Counted from the first letter of the stretch, positions 1 to 14,672 are shown. The stretch is 64,000 bases of DNA from Dromaius novaehollandiae (GCF_036370855.1 NC_088101.1:69191559-69255558); one strand, 5' to 3'. Numbers and translations are program-made. Notes: a model not told the origin generated them from the sequence alone.

Positions 1-1899
1 TGGAGTTATGTACAGCGACAATCCAGTTTATCAAGTTTTCCATTATCACCTTCTCATAGTTGCATTGCTATTACTTTCTTTTCTTCTCAAAGTATGGCAA
101 CAACACACAGCTTAATAAAGTGTCTCCCAGCAAAAGTTTTTCCTAAGTCTGAAGCTGCCATTTGCCCACTATAAAGATGAACATCCCGTTCTGCAGTTTA
201 CTTCAAAGGTACATGCATATCAAAACATCAATGTTTTCATCACAGCATACGGCAGTTTACAACATAATGCTCTTAAATTTTCAAGGTATAAATTTTTAAG
301 TGTTTGTATTAGACAAATACATTGCTCAGGTTCACAGAACAGGTTGTTTTCCATGACTCATTTCTTAGTCCACAGACATCAGTCATGCTTTCCAAACACC
401 TGCTGCCTTTGAAAAACACTTTTAATTTTTGTCAGAGAAAGATGAGCATTAAAGGCCTATAAATATAGATACCAAAAATTTACCTAGCCCTACTTGAATT
501 GTGCTTTCGTATGTCATAATTTAAAAAAATGATTCCAATCTTTATAACACTTGCACCTTGCACCTCACACCTCATTAGGTGTAATAAAATACTTAGCAAG
601 TGATATTTTCCTCTCTTCCCAGAATGTTAGAAAGAAAAAAAAAATCAAACTCTTGTCCTCTTCCATTTCTAATTTTCTTTCTGAAATGTTTCTATGCTGG
701 TGGAGAATTAAGATTGCGTGGGTATGCTTGCAAATAGGTTTATATGAAGAGGAAGCAAAACCTTTGGACAGTCAAATGAGATCTGATGCATTGCTCTTTC
801 TTTACTGATGTTTCACTTCATATTCAGTATTCACATAATTTGCACACTACGCTGAAGATGTGTATTAAATAAAAATGCTGTCTGTCAATGGTCCGGAATT
901 GGTATCATAAACATAACTCTATCACAAACTCTGCATCTTTATTTAATGAATCTTTATTTAATACAAAGAAGAGATAGAGGAAAACACTATCATTTTTTTT
1001 TAGTATTTTAAAAATCCAGTGATTGGAAATATAAGAAATTAAAACTAGATAATTGAAAAGAACAGAAATTCACTGCTAAAATAATCTAATACTTAACCCT
1101 GTAGCTCTTCATAAGTAAATTCTCCCTAAAAGCTGACATCTGTGTCCTGCAATGTCCTATCACAACTGACTATTGTCTAAAAATATTTTAGAGTATATAC
1201 TAAAGCAGGGATCTGGGGCTCTGACTGAAGATTTAATGTGCAAACTTAACAAAATAATACTTCCATGGGGAATATGTATTCTAATCTTTGTGAGGAAATT
1301 AGCCTAATGCAGGTGAATCTTCTTTCCTTCCAGTGTATTTTTTACAAATTCTTATGAATTTAAGACTGTTCTCCTTTTTTTTTTACTTAAACATTAACCC
1401 TTGATAAACTCCTATGATCAGTAATGCTCTGTTGCAATAAGTTCCACAAAGTAGTTCTACTTCACACTTTAAAAGCATTTCCATTTATAAGTTTTATCAT
1501 TTTTGGTTTTGTTTTGTTTTATCTCATAGTACAGTCCATCACTCCCTTATGAGAAAGATGGTAGAAAAATAAAATGCCATGGACCACATTCTCAGAAGGT
1601 AAAAACTGAATTCTACCTGTGCAAAAAAGCTGACAAATTTACATATTTTTTCACAGCTTTAGTGCTTACACTATGAAAATGAAAGAGGCAGTTTTGTTTC
1701 ATCTAGATCTTTATTTTAATAAAATATGAATATTCAAATTCAATAAAGATGTGCTCAGTAAATTCCTGCATCAGATTCAGGTATAGATTCCATATTGTTA
1801 CTTAGACTACAACATTCCTATTACTAGAAGGTGACAAATAAATATTAATGAATCTAACTTTCATAACACGCTATAATAATACCATTAGATTATTAATAC

Positions 1900-1956
1900 A
1901 TGTTACATTATTATGTATAATATATATTATTAATATATATTATTTATACGTATTTG
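1900..1956. repeat. AT-rich palindromic stretch
   Basis: Alternating A/T with several TATAATATATTATTAATATA-type segments that can fold back on themselves. A low-melting tract of no recognised function. Confidence 0.75.
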
Positions 1957-2924
1957 TTTGTGCTAGTTGTTGTTGATGGTGAGGAAATGGGATGTACTTC
2001 TTGTTCCACTACTTATAAAAATGCATATCACAACCAGCTGCTGGCAGAGAAGTTCCACTGGGATGAAATTTAACCTAAGACTTTGAGTATTATCTGTCTT
2101 ATAGTTATTATTTTTCATACTACCAACAGTTGTGATGGTACTTCGGAACTGTTGATTCAGCACCACTTCTCAGGCTTTTGGTTTTTGGACAATACAGCCT
2201 TTTTCAGATCAATAAAAGATGAAGATAAATGGTGATAAATTAATATGTTTTAAATATCCTTTAAATCCAGCTTTATTATCACATTTTTTAATCGTGCCAG
2301 TCCTTCAATGTACAGAGAAACTGCCTCATCGTTCACATCCAGTAGCGTGGCTATACTCTTTTGCAATAAAAACCACACCAATATCATACTTATTATCAAT
2401 AAACCAGAGACACGGTGTTATCTGGCAAATGAATGGTAGACTTAAAAATTAAGAGTTCTCTTTCTCTTACTAGAAAATCATTTTAATCCATGTGTTTCAT
2501 TTTTTCTGTCAATAAAAGGGGCACTCATTTCACCTCTCACAGATGCAAAGCTTAATCAATGGGTAAGGTGTTCTGCTGGTGTTAGTTCTTGCCTGAATCA
2601 CTAAAGCCCTGCCAGTTTTTCCATATCCTTGGATTTAGAGTTGTTACTCAAGTCCTGAAATGTTATGGAAAAAAAAGATATTTTAATCACCCATTTATAA
2701 GCTACAATTTTTATGTTAGGTGGATCTTTTTTACTCTCAGGAAAATTATCCCCAGCTTTTATGAAAATAACTGGTTGGAGAATTCAATAATAATGTATGT
2801 CTAAATATACACTAATATTAACCTCTGCCCTGTCAATAAGAGGGCATGGAGGCAGATTAGTTCTTACATTTAATTATCTTTTTATTTCATTGAAGTTTTA
2901 TCTTTTTTCCGATTTTGCACCTCA

Positions 2925-2995
2925 TTAGTCATGATCAAAGTGTCTTCCTCTTACTAGTGCCTTAATGTGATTCTTTGATCACATTTTCTGACTAA
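2925..2995. repeat. Interrupted inverted repeat, 71 bp
   Basis: TTAGTCA plus TGATCAAAG (2,925-2,940) is complemented by CTTTGATCA (2,973-2,981) and TGACTAA (2,989-2,995). The 16 paired bases are perfect apart from a 7-base bulge on the right arm, and the loop is 32 bases. It could be a hairpin or the remnant of a small terminal-inverted-repeat element. Confidence 0.7.
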
Positions 2996-5633
2996 TCTGA
3001 AGGTCTATTAACTGAATTACAACAGAGCCTGATGCATTTTGAGCCTTGAAGTTTTTGGATCCATTTTCCTGGGGCCTTTTTTCTCCATCTAGTTCTGGGC
3101 ACTTAATTGAGGTTCCCAGGAGCCTAGTTGCCCTGGACTTCCTCTATAATTCACAGAAAGAGACACCTCCATGGAAAAATGAATCAGACACCCCCAGAAG
3201 ATGATTTGGCTCTTCTGTGGGACAAATCTTTCTCAGGCAGTTTCCACTGACTACAAAAGGAGGCTATGGCAACCATAGGACCAGAACTTAGGCAACTTAT
3301 TTTAACTCCTAGAAATAACTAGAATGACTTTGAGCTGTATTTTATGAATTTAACTGTGATCCTTGTCCCCGTCCCACTCACAAGGGGCTATTTTAATAAT
3401 TCGCAGTTATGAGTGTTGACTGACAATGAAATACATGCATCCAAGAGCCATAAGATCATCTCTGTGTGAGCTCTAGAAAAACCACCATAAGCATAGGTCA
3501 TTTTTTTTTTTAAATCTTGCACTTCCATACACAGTATTTCCCATCCATTCCAACTATCTATATGCTTCCTTTCTCAGAGGTCTGCCTAAAGCCATCTTAA
3601 ACCTTGCTGACAAAAATCTTTTATCTGAAGGAGTGAATACACTCCAAAATTCATCCACAAAAATGTTCCAAAAGCAATGTTATCCCATTTAAGTAGTTCC
3701 ACTATCAATTTTTTTTTCTGCCTCTGAAAACTGTTTTGTGATGGATCAATCACATAGTCAATGGGAATAGATACAGCAAGGCTGTGTGATTGAGTATTCC
3801 GTCTTCTGGAGTCAGTAATTGCTTCAGAGAATGGAGTAAAAAATCTTTGGTAATCAGTTAAGAAAACCACCCACAGGAAAAACTGGGTCAAAACCTTCAT
3901 TAGTTAGAGGTTGGCTTATATCCTTCCTCTGCTACAGCCTAGTGGAAAATAATTCCAAAGAAATTTTACACGTTTCTTCACTAGACAGAGATGCCATTCA
4001 TTTCGTTGCTATCAATAGATAAGGTACTGGGCATTATGTGACTTAAGACAGTAGCCCCCAGCCTACAAAGCCATTCACTTGTACAGGCAAGAATGTTTGT
4101 ACTGTGTCAGATTGAGTTTTGGGCTGTAAAATGGTGTGCAGCCAGTTGAACTTAAATCCTGTCACACTGCTCCATGCAAAGTCTTGCCATAGGCTCCAGC
4201 AGAAGCAATGCAGGCAATGCAGGGGAAGCAGGGAATATATGCTTGGAACCAGGACTTCTTGTAGGTCCAGGCACCAATTTCTTGGACATTTCCTGATTGC
4301 CTTATCTTAGAGGCATCTGGAGCTGACCAGATCTAGGATTAGGGATGCTAGTCTTGCTGAGAAGCTGTTGAACTGCCGCTGCAAGAGAAATAAATCAATA
4401 GCAGGGCTGTGTGTCTTCTGATTCGATGGGATCACTCAACAAAACTGGAGATATGACAGTTGAAAAAGTTTCATTCACACAGTGACTACTTTTGCATCAC
4501 TTAGATAATGTTTAAAAAGGTAATAAGTAATCAAAATAAAAACTACCTGAAGTATGAGGCTCAAACATATAGTTTTTCAATGATTTTCTGAGGTTTTGCT
4601 CTCCTGGCATTTAATCAATCTTTTCCCTCTAACTCTTGGAACATTCTCCCTATTCTATATTTCTGTACTGTGCAGTGAGACTTCGCTCTCCCATCAGGAC
4701 AGCCTTTTTGTATCTCTTTCCTGTTCAGTGAACACAGACTTATTGTTAATTTGTGTAGCTGCCCAGACACCCACAATTAGCACTTTCATTTTCTGCCAGT
4801 TGTTTAGTCACATCTAATCACTGTGAAAGGTACAGAAAATCTTTTTGGAAAATCACTGACTTTTGAAAAATGCATCTTGACAATTTTATTTGGCTTTCTA
4901 ATTTATTGTGTTCATTTTCCCACCTTTTGTAAAGGATTCTAACTCTGATTACCATACAAACACCAGGAGTATCTTATTCATCTAATATATGCTCCATGTA
5001 AAGATACCATTGAATCTTTAACACTTACAAAAAACAAAGGATGGGATTTTCTAGAGAATTAAGATCTGGTCCAACTCTGTTGGTGGAAATAAAACTCTAC
5101 TTGAACTGTCTTCTTCCATTCAAACCACTATATCTTGGTCCTGACTATAGATTTAAGTTAGCCCTATTCCTAACTAAAGATCAAACATTAACCCTTGAAA
5201 ATCCACTCCTATTCTATTAACCACTTAGAGTTAAAATTAATTCACTTCCAAAGTGTTTTGGACTTTTTTAGTTAGCATGATTTTCATACATATCAGGAAG
5301 AGCTGAAAAAGTGTTACAGGTCCAAACACAGGAGACAAAATAGCCAGTTTAGAGGTTGTTTATTTCACTTGCTCTTTTATTTAATGATATTAGATGCTTG
5401 TGAGGGAAAACTAGAATCTCCAGCATAAATTCTAGTAAATCAATCCCCTTTCTACTGATCTACCCGGGATGGACAAGCAGATGCTTTTCCCTCTCTTGGC
5501 ACACCTTCTTTGGCAGGCTGCGACATCCTGCTCTGAGAAGGCAGGAATCAGAGTAAGGCAAACAGTCAGAAAGCAGAAAAGTTGAAGAAGTTATATAGCA
5601 GAGAAACAGGAGAACTGCTGCAACAGCTTATGG

Positions 5634-5651
5634 CATGCTGGGAGCAGCATG
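5634..5651. repeat. Short hairpin-forming inverted repeat
   Basis: CATGCTG, loop GGAG, CAGCATG, a perfect 7-bp stem. It lies in a GC-richer patch with chance frames on both strands (5,566-5,820). Confidence 0.7.
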
Positions 5652-8600
5652 GGCTAGCTGGAATAGAGTTCAGAAGCAGGATGCAGAGAAGCTCTGTGCA
5701 CCACGGGAAACCTGCAGAAGGAGGAACTGAGAACTGCTTATGGGGCAGATGTTGTAGCTGGATGCTGGTAGAGTCACTTTTTACAGAAGGAAGTTGAGGC
5801 AAGATAGAGGAAAAACTCAAAGCTTTTGGGACCCAGGGCTTGCAGCTAATCCAGGCTTTAAAAGAGATAATAAAAATAATGCTTTGGGCAGTGAGTTAAC
5901 CCAGATCAAGAAATTAAAATTGTTCTCCTTCTAGAAGCCTTTATAGTTACATGAGCTGCAGTTCAGCACTTTTTTCTCTATTGATACCTCGTGTAGTTTA
6001 GGCTGTGCCATGGGGAAGCTATTGTCTAGTTCAAGCCCTTCTCCCACACAGAAATCTTCCCCAGAATGGACAACTTCATGGTGAAGAGGCTGTTCATCTC
6101 CCAGGATAAAATTCACCCCATACACCAATTAAGGTCTTGAAAAAGAACTTAGAGTATTATCTGAACTATGTTGATTCTCCAGTAATAACTTATCCAACTA
6201 TGCATCATTTTGACTTTTCTGATACAAAAATCGAAGTGAAAAAATAACATGAAATTAACTAATCACTTTACACATTTATATTTACCTTTGAATGGTTTTG
6301 ACCAAAATTGGCACTGTATCACCATGTATTTAACATATCGCGAAGCATCAACTTGATGTACTCATTCAGGTCTATCTCTACTTGTTAAAACATTCAACTG
6401 CATAGACAGCAAAACTGCCATAACACTGTTTGACAATAGTACACTGAAGAATAGAGAGGAGAGGTAACAGAACTGGGAATTTATCTCACACATAAACAGT
6501 AAGATGTTCAATCAAATCAGCAGGAGAAATGACTGTTTTTCATTAAGAAACTGAAACTGAAATGAAGTAGTCTGGAAAGATGGGTACTGGGATGACATAA
6601 ACATCTGACAAAATTCAGAGGGCTCAGGTGTGTTCTGTATTAAACTTGATGTTCTTAATACAGCAAATATGAACATTTATAAATATATTCAAAGCTTCAC
6701 CAGCTTTCCAACAGGTAAACAAATAAAAATAGATCATTTATTTACGGATATGTCAAGGTTTCTAAAATGTGAAAATTGAGTAGCAGGGTGCTAGACTAGT
6801 CTCTGCTGCATCTACTACATCAAACATTTTTTACCAAATAGTTTAATTATCTTTTAAAGAGGTGGCTGGCATATTTTGCAGCAGCACCACATCTGACCAA
6901 AGCTGGCAGGTATTAAGATCCCATACTCTTCTGCCTGAGTCCTAGGAAATAATGTGAGGAATATCAGGTTTACGTAGTTTTAGTTGCTAAAGGGGAAGCC
7001 AGAATATATCTGGATAGGATACTAAAATGCAGAGCACACTTTTTGATAAGCCACTCGCCAGGCCCTTGTACCTCATGCACATGTGACTGACAGTAGACAT
7101 TTCAATGTATCTGGATAATGAACAAGATCATGCAAGGGGGAGGTTTCCTGGTTTGCTGAGTTTACGTGAGGGGGCCTTTGCCAACACACAATAGCAGGAG
7201 TGCAATGACTAGGAAGTGTGTTTCTCCCAGAGCCCCAGCAGAGCATGTGGACCCAGCATCCAGTGCCCTGCTGGTACAGGGCTGGCTGCAGCTCAGCATC
7301 ACCCATCTCTCAGGCTGCATGCGCTGGGTGCAGCTCAAAGCATTTTGCTTCGTTGTGAATGTGTTGTGTGGCTGCAGTGGGGGGAAGAAAATGTTCAAGT
7401 CTCACACTGACAGGCATTGTGGGAGTTAAAGAGGGCTGATGACCACCGACTTCTGTTTTGGCTTGTAAGTCATCACATGAGACAGAGAGAGAGTAGAAAA
7501 GACTACATTAGTGCAGATGAGTGGGTAGCTGTGTTTTTGGTTCAAAGGCCTCTTCAGCGCTGAGCTATAAGAAGAAGGGCCAGAACTCCCTGTTCGCATC
7601 ATGCCTATTCACACAATGAATGTATGCTGGGAATATGCCCTACAGCAGACCATCCACACAATGAGTGAAGTGTTTGTTGGACATTCTCTTGGAATCCTGC
7701 TGACCTGGGCAATGTTTTAGATAAATGGGAATCAGGACCTTCATTTTATGACAGATACTAGCTCTTTCTGTCTGAGATACAAACTTTACCAGGCTAAAAC
7801 TTACAGTCAATGCTCATTATAGCAAAATCATAATATTACCTGTTTGTGATAGATTAGCAAGGCTCAACAGATACCAGCTGACCCATATATCACTACCAAA
7901 ACCCATGGGCCTAAATGAGATGTTTATTTGTGTTATACTTTGGATCCCTCTTACCACAAGCGAATTTGTGCAAACCTGGGAACCTTGGGAATGAGAAAAT
8001 CACTCAGGGAGCTAGAACCTCAGCAGATACATATCACCATATGGCTGAATTAATTGATTCAGTGTTGTATGGCTGATTTATACCAGCCAGACCATCATCT
8101 AGCCTCTTGCAAGATATTTTATATTTGCCAAAAACATTGACATAATGCCAAAACATTGAATAAGATTAATGAATGTCTTGGAATCCACTGTGATCTTATT
8201 TACTTATTTTGATTAGTGTAAAGAATTTATTAAATAGTTTTTCCATTTTACAGTATGTGTCTATTAAATGCTATGCATATTGTTTTATAACTATTTTACA
8301 AATGGAATAAAAATGTTAGTATGTTGGAGAAACTTTTTCCACTTCTGTGATGTCTCAAAATAAAAAGTAATTTTTCCCTATTGCAAACCAAAATTGTTTC
8401 TTTTTGCAGCTGGAACTACATAAAAATAATGTAAATGTTACAGAATGCAGTTTCATTATCTGTTAAATGTTACATGAATTGTCTGGGATCTCAAACCTGC
8501 ACTGACCTAACCATATGCTTTAGGTGTTCTCTAAAGAATTGGGTATGCCTAAGTCTCCACATTTAGATCTTCTAAACCCAAGGTATTAGTTTCCACATAT

Positions 8601-10224
8601 CCACAATTTTCAATCACTGCATCACTGGGTTCATGTGTACATATTTTTCATCTTTTAAATACTATCATGTCTGTTACCAATACAACATTTCAGCTGTTCA
8701 CTGGGGAATGCTCTAGGGACACAGCCAAAGAATAGCATGTAACTGACATGCTAAAATGAGAGCATATAGATATTTAAAGTCTATTGACTCTTACACTTCC
8801 ACTAAATTAATTCCCATATCACTTAAATGACTCCCGAGGAGATTTTTCTGCTAAGTGGAAATTCTGGCAAAAAACAAATAAATGAATCTTGCATGTAACC
8901 CTTGCCAGGTCTGCCTTGCATTCCCCACATTTTTGCTTGCAGAGGATTGGCTGTTAGCTATTTTTAAAGCACGCCTCACTCCAGGCAAAAGACAGCTAGA
9001 AGGATGTGACTTCCCCCCCATTCTTCAGACCTGACTCTTACCCTGCTACCAAAAGGGTAGGATGAAACTATGAGAATATATGGGCTCAAATTTCTTCTCT
9101 CTTTGTGGAGCCACGAGTGCCAGTTTCAGAAGAATACTTTAACAGTCAAACTAAATAGTTATGCAGAACTAAACATTGAATCAGAAGGAGGCGGAAAAGT
9201 ATATCTTTTATTTAGTAAATCCACCTGCAAGTAAGGCATTCAGGTTTCAGTGAATACTCTAGTGGATGTTTCTTTTTTCAGCTTTTTGTACTGGTTAATT
9301 TAGGTGACTTCTCATTTAGCTGAATAAATCCCTTTTGCTGCACCCAAAACTTCCCCTGTGTTTTGGAGGGAGCTTAATAAAATTCATGGGCCTAAGTTAG
9401 GCATGCAAATTCCTTATACAGTACTAAGGAGGTGTAGGAACCTTAGGAGGGATTAGAGAGAGAGAGGATTAGCCACTGAACTGAGGACAAAAACCTCCAA
9501 AAGACAGCAATTTAAGGATCTAAAGCACACAAGAGTGCTCAAGGTGTGGTGGCATTTTAAATAGCACTACTGCAGGAACACTGTACACTTGGTTACAGCT
9601 TTTTCTATCTCTAGGTGTCTAACTCAGAACTTGCACTTTGTCAAGCACCCAAAAAAAGCTGCTCCTAAAACTGAGCTTCTTAGCAGTTAGAGTTTGCCTG
9701 TTCTTTGGGGTTGGGGTTTTTTGTTTGTTTATTTTGGGTGGTTTTTTTTTGTTGTTGTTAGCTCTCAGTTATTTTAAGTTAAAAACAAGATCTCTGGGAG
9801 ATTGGGCCCAGGTGTATATCCAGGATATCAGACTAGCCTTTGCTTTCTTTTCCTGGGGAATAAAACCCCTTAAGACCAGCATTCTCTCATAGTCAGCATA
9901 TTTATTTATAATGGTTAATTAAAAGTTTTGCAAGATCCAGAATTTTGCTCTGCACTGAACATTACACTGCAGATGAAAGAAAGTATTAATACAGGAATAG
10001 TTACATAATAAATGTTAACAAGGAGAACTTATTAAACGTAGGAATTGCAGATTGAATGTGAAGTTAGGACTTCCTTTGCAGCAGTCACAATTCAAAATAA
10101 TTTGAAATTAATTAAAGACATTTTACTTTCTGGGATTGAAAAACAAGAGAAACTCTGGACAATGCAAGAAGTACAGGTCTGGAAGTTACGATATCATAAA
10201 ACACATGATCTTAGAGTGAAAGCT

Positions 10225-10330
10225 AGATGTTGGAAAGGACATTGGAACTCTCATAATCTAATTCACTAAGAAGCCCAAATCCTTCATTCTTTCTGAAGAA
10301 TGTTTCCTAAACATTGGTCAAAAATTAAAA
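10225..10330 (-). mobile_element. Possible CR1 3'-end remnant
   Basis: 'TGTTGGAAAGGACATTGGAACTCTCATAATCTAATTC' (positions 10,228-10,264) resembles the reverse complement of a CR1 3' end (TGGAAGGGACCT..GG..TCATCTAGTCCA). It is followed by a poorly matching tail. Short and diverged. Confidence 0.35.
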
Positions 10331-11197
10331 AAAAAGGAAGTGATGCCAAAAGCATGCTGCATTATAATAAAGCAGAAAATGGACAGTATTTGTATTCTTT
10401 TTATATCTATATTCAAATATCTATTAAGTACAGTATAATTTAATTATGTATATCCATTAGGGATACTAGTAAATGGTGATGTCACTCTGCTGTCTGAATT
10501 ACAGAAATATGAAATGAGACAACTATTAATTCAGATTTAAATCAATATATATCTGCTAAAGAACTAACTCAATAGGTCTCTTCCTAGAAACTAAAAAGAG
10601 ATTGTAGTGGCAGCAGAAAATATAAGGGAACATCTCTGAATTGTTATTGATTTCACTGATTTGTATCATGACAGACCCTCAAAGGTAACTGCTGGTGGCC
10701 ATACCTGCCAAAAAACACAAGCATGAGACTTTAACCTTAGTTTGCCTCAATTCAGTCTTGAAATCCTAAAAAGTGCCCTCTAGGTAATAGATTAGTGGTT
10801 AGAGCTGCTTGCTTCCTTTAAATTGCAGAAACTGTTCTGCATTCAGAAAGCAGAAATGGAGGACCTACTTGTCAAGGTGAAAAACTCCGCAGCCTAAATG
10901 GCATGAGAAGGCTCCGATACGTGCTTAATGAATCTGTTTTCCTCTAGCAGAGTTTCAATAAAACACACAGAAACCCAACGGTTTGGCAGTCTGGATGTTC
11001 TTCCAAGACACAGGAGAGATGGTTTCGAATCTCCTCAGGCAGAGGCTGGAAATCTGAGTTTCTCACTTCCTGAATACATGCTTCCAATATTAGTTTACTG
11101 TACAAACCTACATTTTAAAAGTAACCCACACTTCGTTCTTCAAAAGAAAGTGTACCAGCACCACATATCAAGGTTGCAGCATCTGGATCCTGACTGG

Positions 11198-11248
11198 ATA
11201 TACATACATACATAAATACATACATACATACATATATCTATATATGCA
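11198..11248. repeat. (TACA)n microsatellite
   Basis: Imperfect tetranucleotide array of TACA/CATA units with one interruption (AAATA), ending in a TATATCTATATA tail. It overlaps the end of a 95-codon chance frame. Confidence 0.9.
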
Positions 11249-14200
11249 CATGCTAATATACTATACTTTCCTGCAATTTTGATCAAGCCACCCAAAAGAT
11301 GAGATTTTAGAGAAGTTTTGGCTAATTGTAAGCAGTTGCCCGCTAAGTAAATTGAATTTGTTCAGCTTTTTGTTGTGTATACTGAACAACGGTCCAGTTT
11401 CCCATTGATTTCTGATGCTCTACCTGTGGGTAGCCATCTGCATTCTGTTTTGTTTTGGTTTTAGCCAGGCAGCATGCGGGTACCTCACCTAGAAATACCC
11501 ACTTTCTTTAATAGAATGGCTCTCAGACCCTATCGTGCGCAATTTGCAAACTAAAGCCCCAATCCTGTGGCAGCTGGCATTTGGAGACTTAAGTGCAGCT
11601 AAAACTGAGTTAAACTGAGTTCAGGGAACTCTGGTTTACTTTAATAAAGTGACTAGTTTCATTATGTTGACAGCAATAGTAATAAATAATCTATAACTGC
11701 ATTATCACATTATATGCCACTGACAACTACTGATAAAAGATATAATTAAATGTTATTAAATTTGGAAAATAATTTTTTAGCAAAACCTAGATAATCTTTT
11801 ATTTCATAGGGCCCTAGGTGAGAGTCAGAATGTTCAAATCACATTTTAGATTACTTTTATCACCATAATTTAAAAGTGAATCGTATTTTAGCGATAAAAC
11901 TAAAGTGATTTTAAAATTGCTTTTAAAAATACTAAATTCATCACAAGTGAAAACCCTTATTTTAAAATCTAAACACTTATCCTTTAACATTTATAGTTAT
12001 GTTGACTTTAACAAAAATGTGTGTAAGCAACAGTTGATGAAATATTTGTAAATCAACAAATTGCATAAATTAAGTCTACTTGGATCATATAAATAACTTG
12101 TTTATCAGTCATTAGAACTAGTGTTATGTTTCTCAAAGATTTTGATGGAAATTACGACTAAACCAAGAAAGGATACATTTAACTTCAGCATGCTTTTAGG
12201 CCTAGATAGTATATTTTGATATGCAATCAATCAAACCTAAAACTGAACATAATCCTAAAATTGTTCCCATTCAAGTGCTTTGCCTCATTGTGACTCTAGC
12301 ACCATATACATTTTAATAAAAACTGTTTTTATTTTCTTCACCCTTTTCATCATTTTCTATCTTTAGGCAACATTTAGTCTATATTCACATCAGCTTGGAC
12401 CCAGACACTCAGCTGACTCAGGGGGGTTTTACCACTGGGTCCTCTGAGCTTTACTTCTGGCTAACATAGCAGTTAGAACAGCACCAAAAAAAAAAAAATT
12501 ATTATGTTAGGGAAAATCCTAATATGTCAAAAAAAAGAGACAATCTGGCTCAGGCACTACCCACATAGCGAACTGTATTCGTGTCACGGAGCCTGGAAAC
12601 CCTGAGCTCTTTCCATACTTGCTAGATTGGCTTATCAGATGATACCAGATATGCTGGCAAAATCTCTGCCAGAGAGATTTTTGGTAAACTAAGAATGTTC
12701 CTCCAAAACATTTAGTCTTTCCTGAATCCACAGCTTCTGGCAGAAACTTTTACCAAACTGATTTGTTTGCTTCTCTTTTTAATCTAATAAATTTACAACC
12801 AACTCAGCTCTGTGTTTATTCTCCCCTAAATTAATCTGTAGTTTCTGTAATTTATAGAAAATTAGCAATTATAGTTTCATATTTGTGTAGCCCACATATA
12901 TTTTCTGGGTGTTTTGGAAACTTATTTCATAGCAGCTTTTTCCCATGTCATTTTAATACTAATGATTCCGTTTTCCATTTGTCTAAAATTGTCACTGGCA
13001 AAAACAAGTTCATAATTACATCTATTCTGCCATCAGTGGAAGCTTTGAAAGCAAAACTAGACAGAACTCTAAAGAAACCAAGAGATTAAAATCTTGTCCT
13101 CATGTCAAGAAGATTAAAAAAGAGCAATGTATAATATATAGTATTTGGTAAGTATATTGCTCCTTAGCTTAAGATATCTTGCTTGTAAGATCAGAAACCT
13201 AAAGAAAAATCAAAGAACATGATCTATCTCAATAAGCCTTTTTAAAAAACACGGTCTTATAAGCATTGATATGGTTTGTCCCAAAAAACCATCTTGGTGA
13301 ACTCATTTGAACTGTTCTGTCAAGGTACATCAGCTGCACCAGACTGTTATCAAAATAATTCCAACTTTATGCACAAATATGACAGAAGAAGGTATAATCA
13401 CACAGCCTCTAATAGGCTGTCAGATTTTAGAGATGGGGAGAGATCAAAATAGAGTTTTCAGTCCTGATTATTAATTCAAATAATAGAGATACCAATGACA
13501 ATTCTATTACCTGATTATCCATGCCCAGCAGAAGGAGGGTCACATAAACATCCATAGTTAATAAGGAGGAAAAAACTCTCATCATAAAAAACAATCCTAA
13601 TATTTCTTTTTTTATTCTAGGCTGTCTTTTAGCTCTAGTTTGCATGTCTTTAGAGCCTACTTTTTAGGGCCAGAAATCCAACTTAAATGTCTGTATTCTG
13701 TTGCAGAATATATCATCCAGGACACATCTGGACAAACTGGTTCCTTTTTAACCAAGGGGAAAACAAAATGGCAACCATTTGACCGAAATCACCTTTCCGC
13801 CCCAGGATACGTTTGAATAAAACAGGGAAGTCCTATGCACTGTATTATACAGAGGTCACTAAAAATAATTGCAGAGTTCCTTCTGATTTTAAACTCTAAG
13901 GATCTATACTGTTTTGAAAAAACAAACAAACAAACCTGCCTTTGAATTTTGTATTTGCCTTTCTTACATTGGAAAGCAATTGTATTTATCATATACTGCT
14001 AAACTTTTGAAATAGGTCTATGTTTGGTTCATATATCACCTAGAGATGGCACAAAAGTCATGCTTACATTTTTGTTATTCAGTTATAGATCACTATCTTT
14101 AGGTAGTAGGTACTATTAGGTAGACAGGCTGCTGGGAATAGATATTCAACAACTGTGGCCAGCTTCTGCTGGAATTTTCAAAAACATCATATGTTGAATC

Positions 14201-14339
14201 TGTTAAAGTGATTTTGAGAATATCACTGGCAAATGATCTGCATCTTCAAAGGTTTAAAACACTTCTGAAAATGCAGCATTTTATAGCACCTATAAGGATG
14301 GTCTACCAAGTAAAATTCTGGTTTCACTAAACTGGCACT

Positions 14340-14440
14340 ACTCTCCTAGCCTAAGCTAAACTTGATGATGGTTCTGCTTCAGGTGGGAAATTGGCCTAGA
14401 AGTTTCTTCCAGCCAACATCTCTAAGGATCTATAAGATGA
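14340..14440 (+). mobile_element. Possible CR1 3'-end remnant
   Basis: The plus strand carries 'TTGATGATGGTTCTG', then 'TTGGCCTAGAAG', 'TTCTTCCAGCC' and 'AAGGATCTATAAGAT'. The order is that of CR1 3' ends (TTGGACTAGATGATC, CCTTCCAGCC, ATTCTATGAT). Identity is low. Confidence 0.35.
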
Positions 14441-14634
14441 ATATATTTTTATGTAAACTTTATGGGGTAAATCCTGGCACCACTGAATTCCATCATCTTT
14501 CAGTGATTAATCAAGAGCAAGATTTCGTCTGAGAAAAATTACCTACCACTGTTAAAATAGACTGTTTGAGTATCTAAAATCCATGTATTTGTTTTTATAT
14601 TTGATTCTCCTGGCCGTGAATAGAAGTCATAATG

Positions 14635-14672
14635 CAGGAATGTTTTACAATGACAGGAATGTTTTACAATGA
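14635..14672. repeat. Perfect 19-bp tandem duplication
   Basis: The unit CAGGAATGTTTTACAATGA occurs twice head to tail without mismatch, indicating a recent local duplication. Confidence 0.95.

Larger units (their letters stand above)
1..10224. other. Gene-free AT-rich DNA
   Basis: Apart from the AT palindrome (1.9 kb), the 71-bp inverted repeat (2.9 kb) and the small hairpin (5.6 kb), I see only short chance frames under 105 codons. A slightly GC-richer patch at 7,160-7,430 has overlapping frames on both strands and no domain. A direct repeat of TGCCAAAACATTGA-like sequence lies at 8,127-8,159. A G/T-rich low-complexity tract lies at 9,700-9,760. No RNA gene or splice-supported exon is recognised. 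Confidence 0.6.

Noticed and set aside
2205..2520. Repeated CAATAAA-type polyadenylation signals
   Set aside because: AATAAA is frequent in AT-rich DNA; no upstream exon or downstream GT-rich element supports a transcript end.
7073..7429. Several overlapping frames on both strands
   Set aside because: They overlap each other in conflicting frames and match nothing; a GC-richer local patch explains them.
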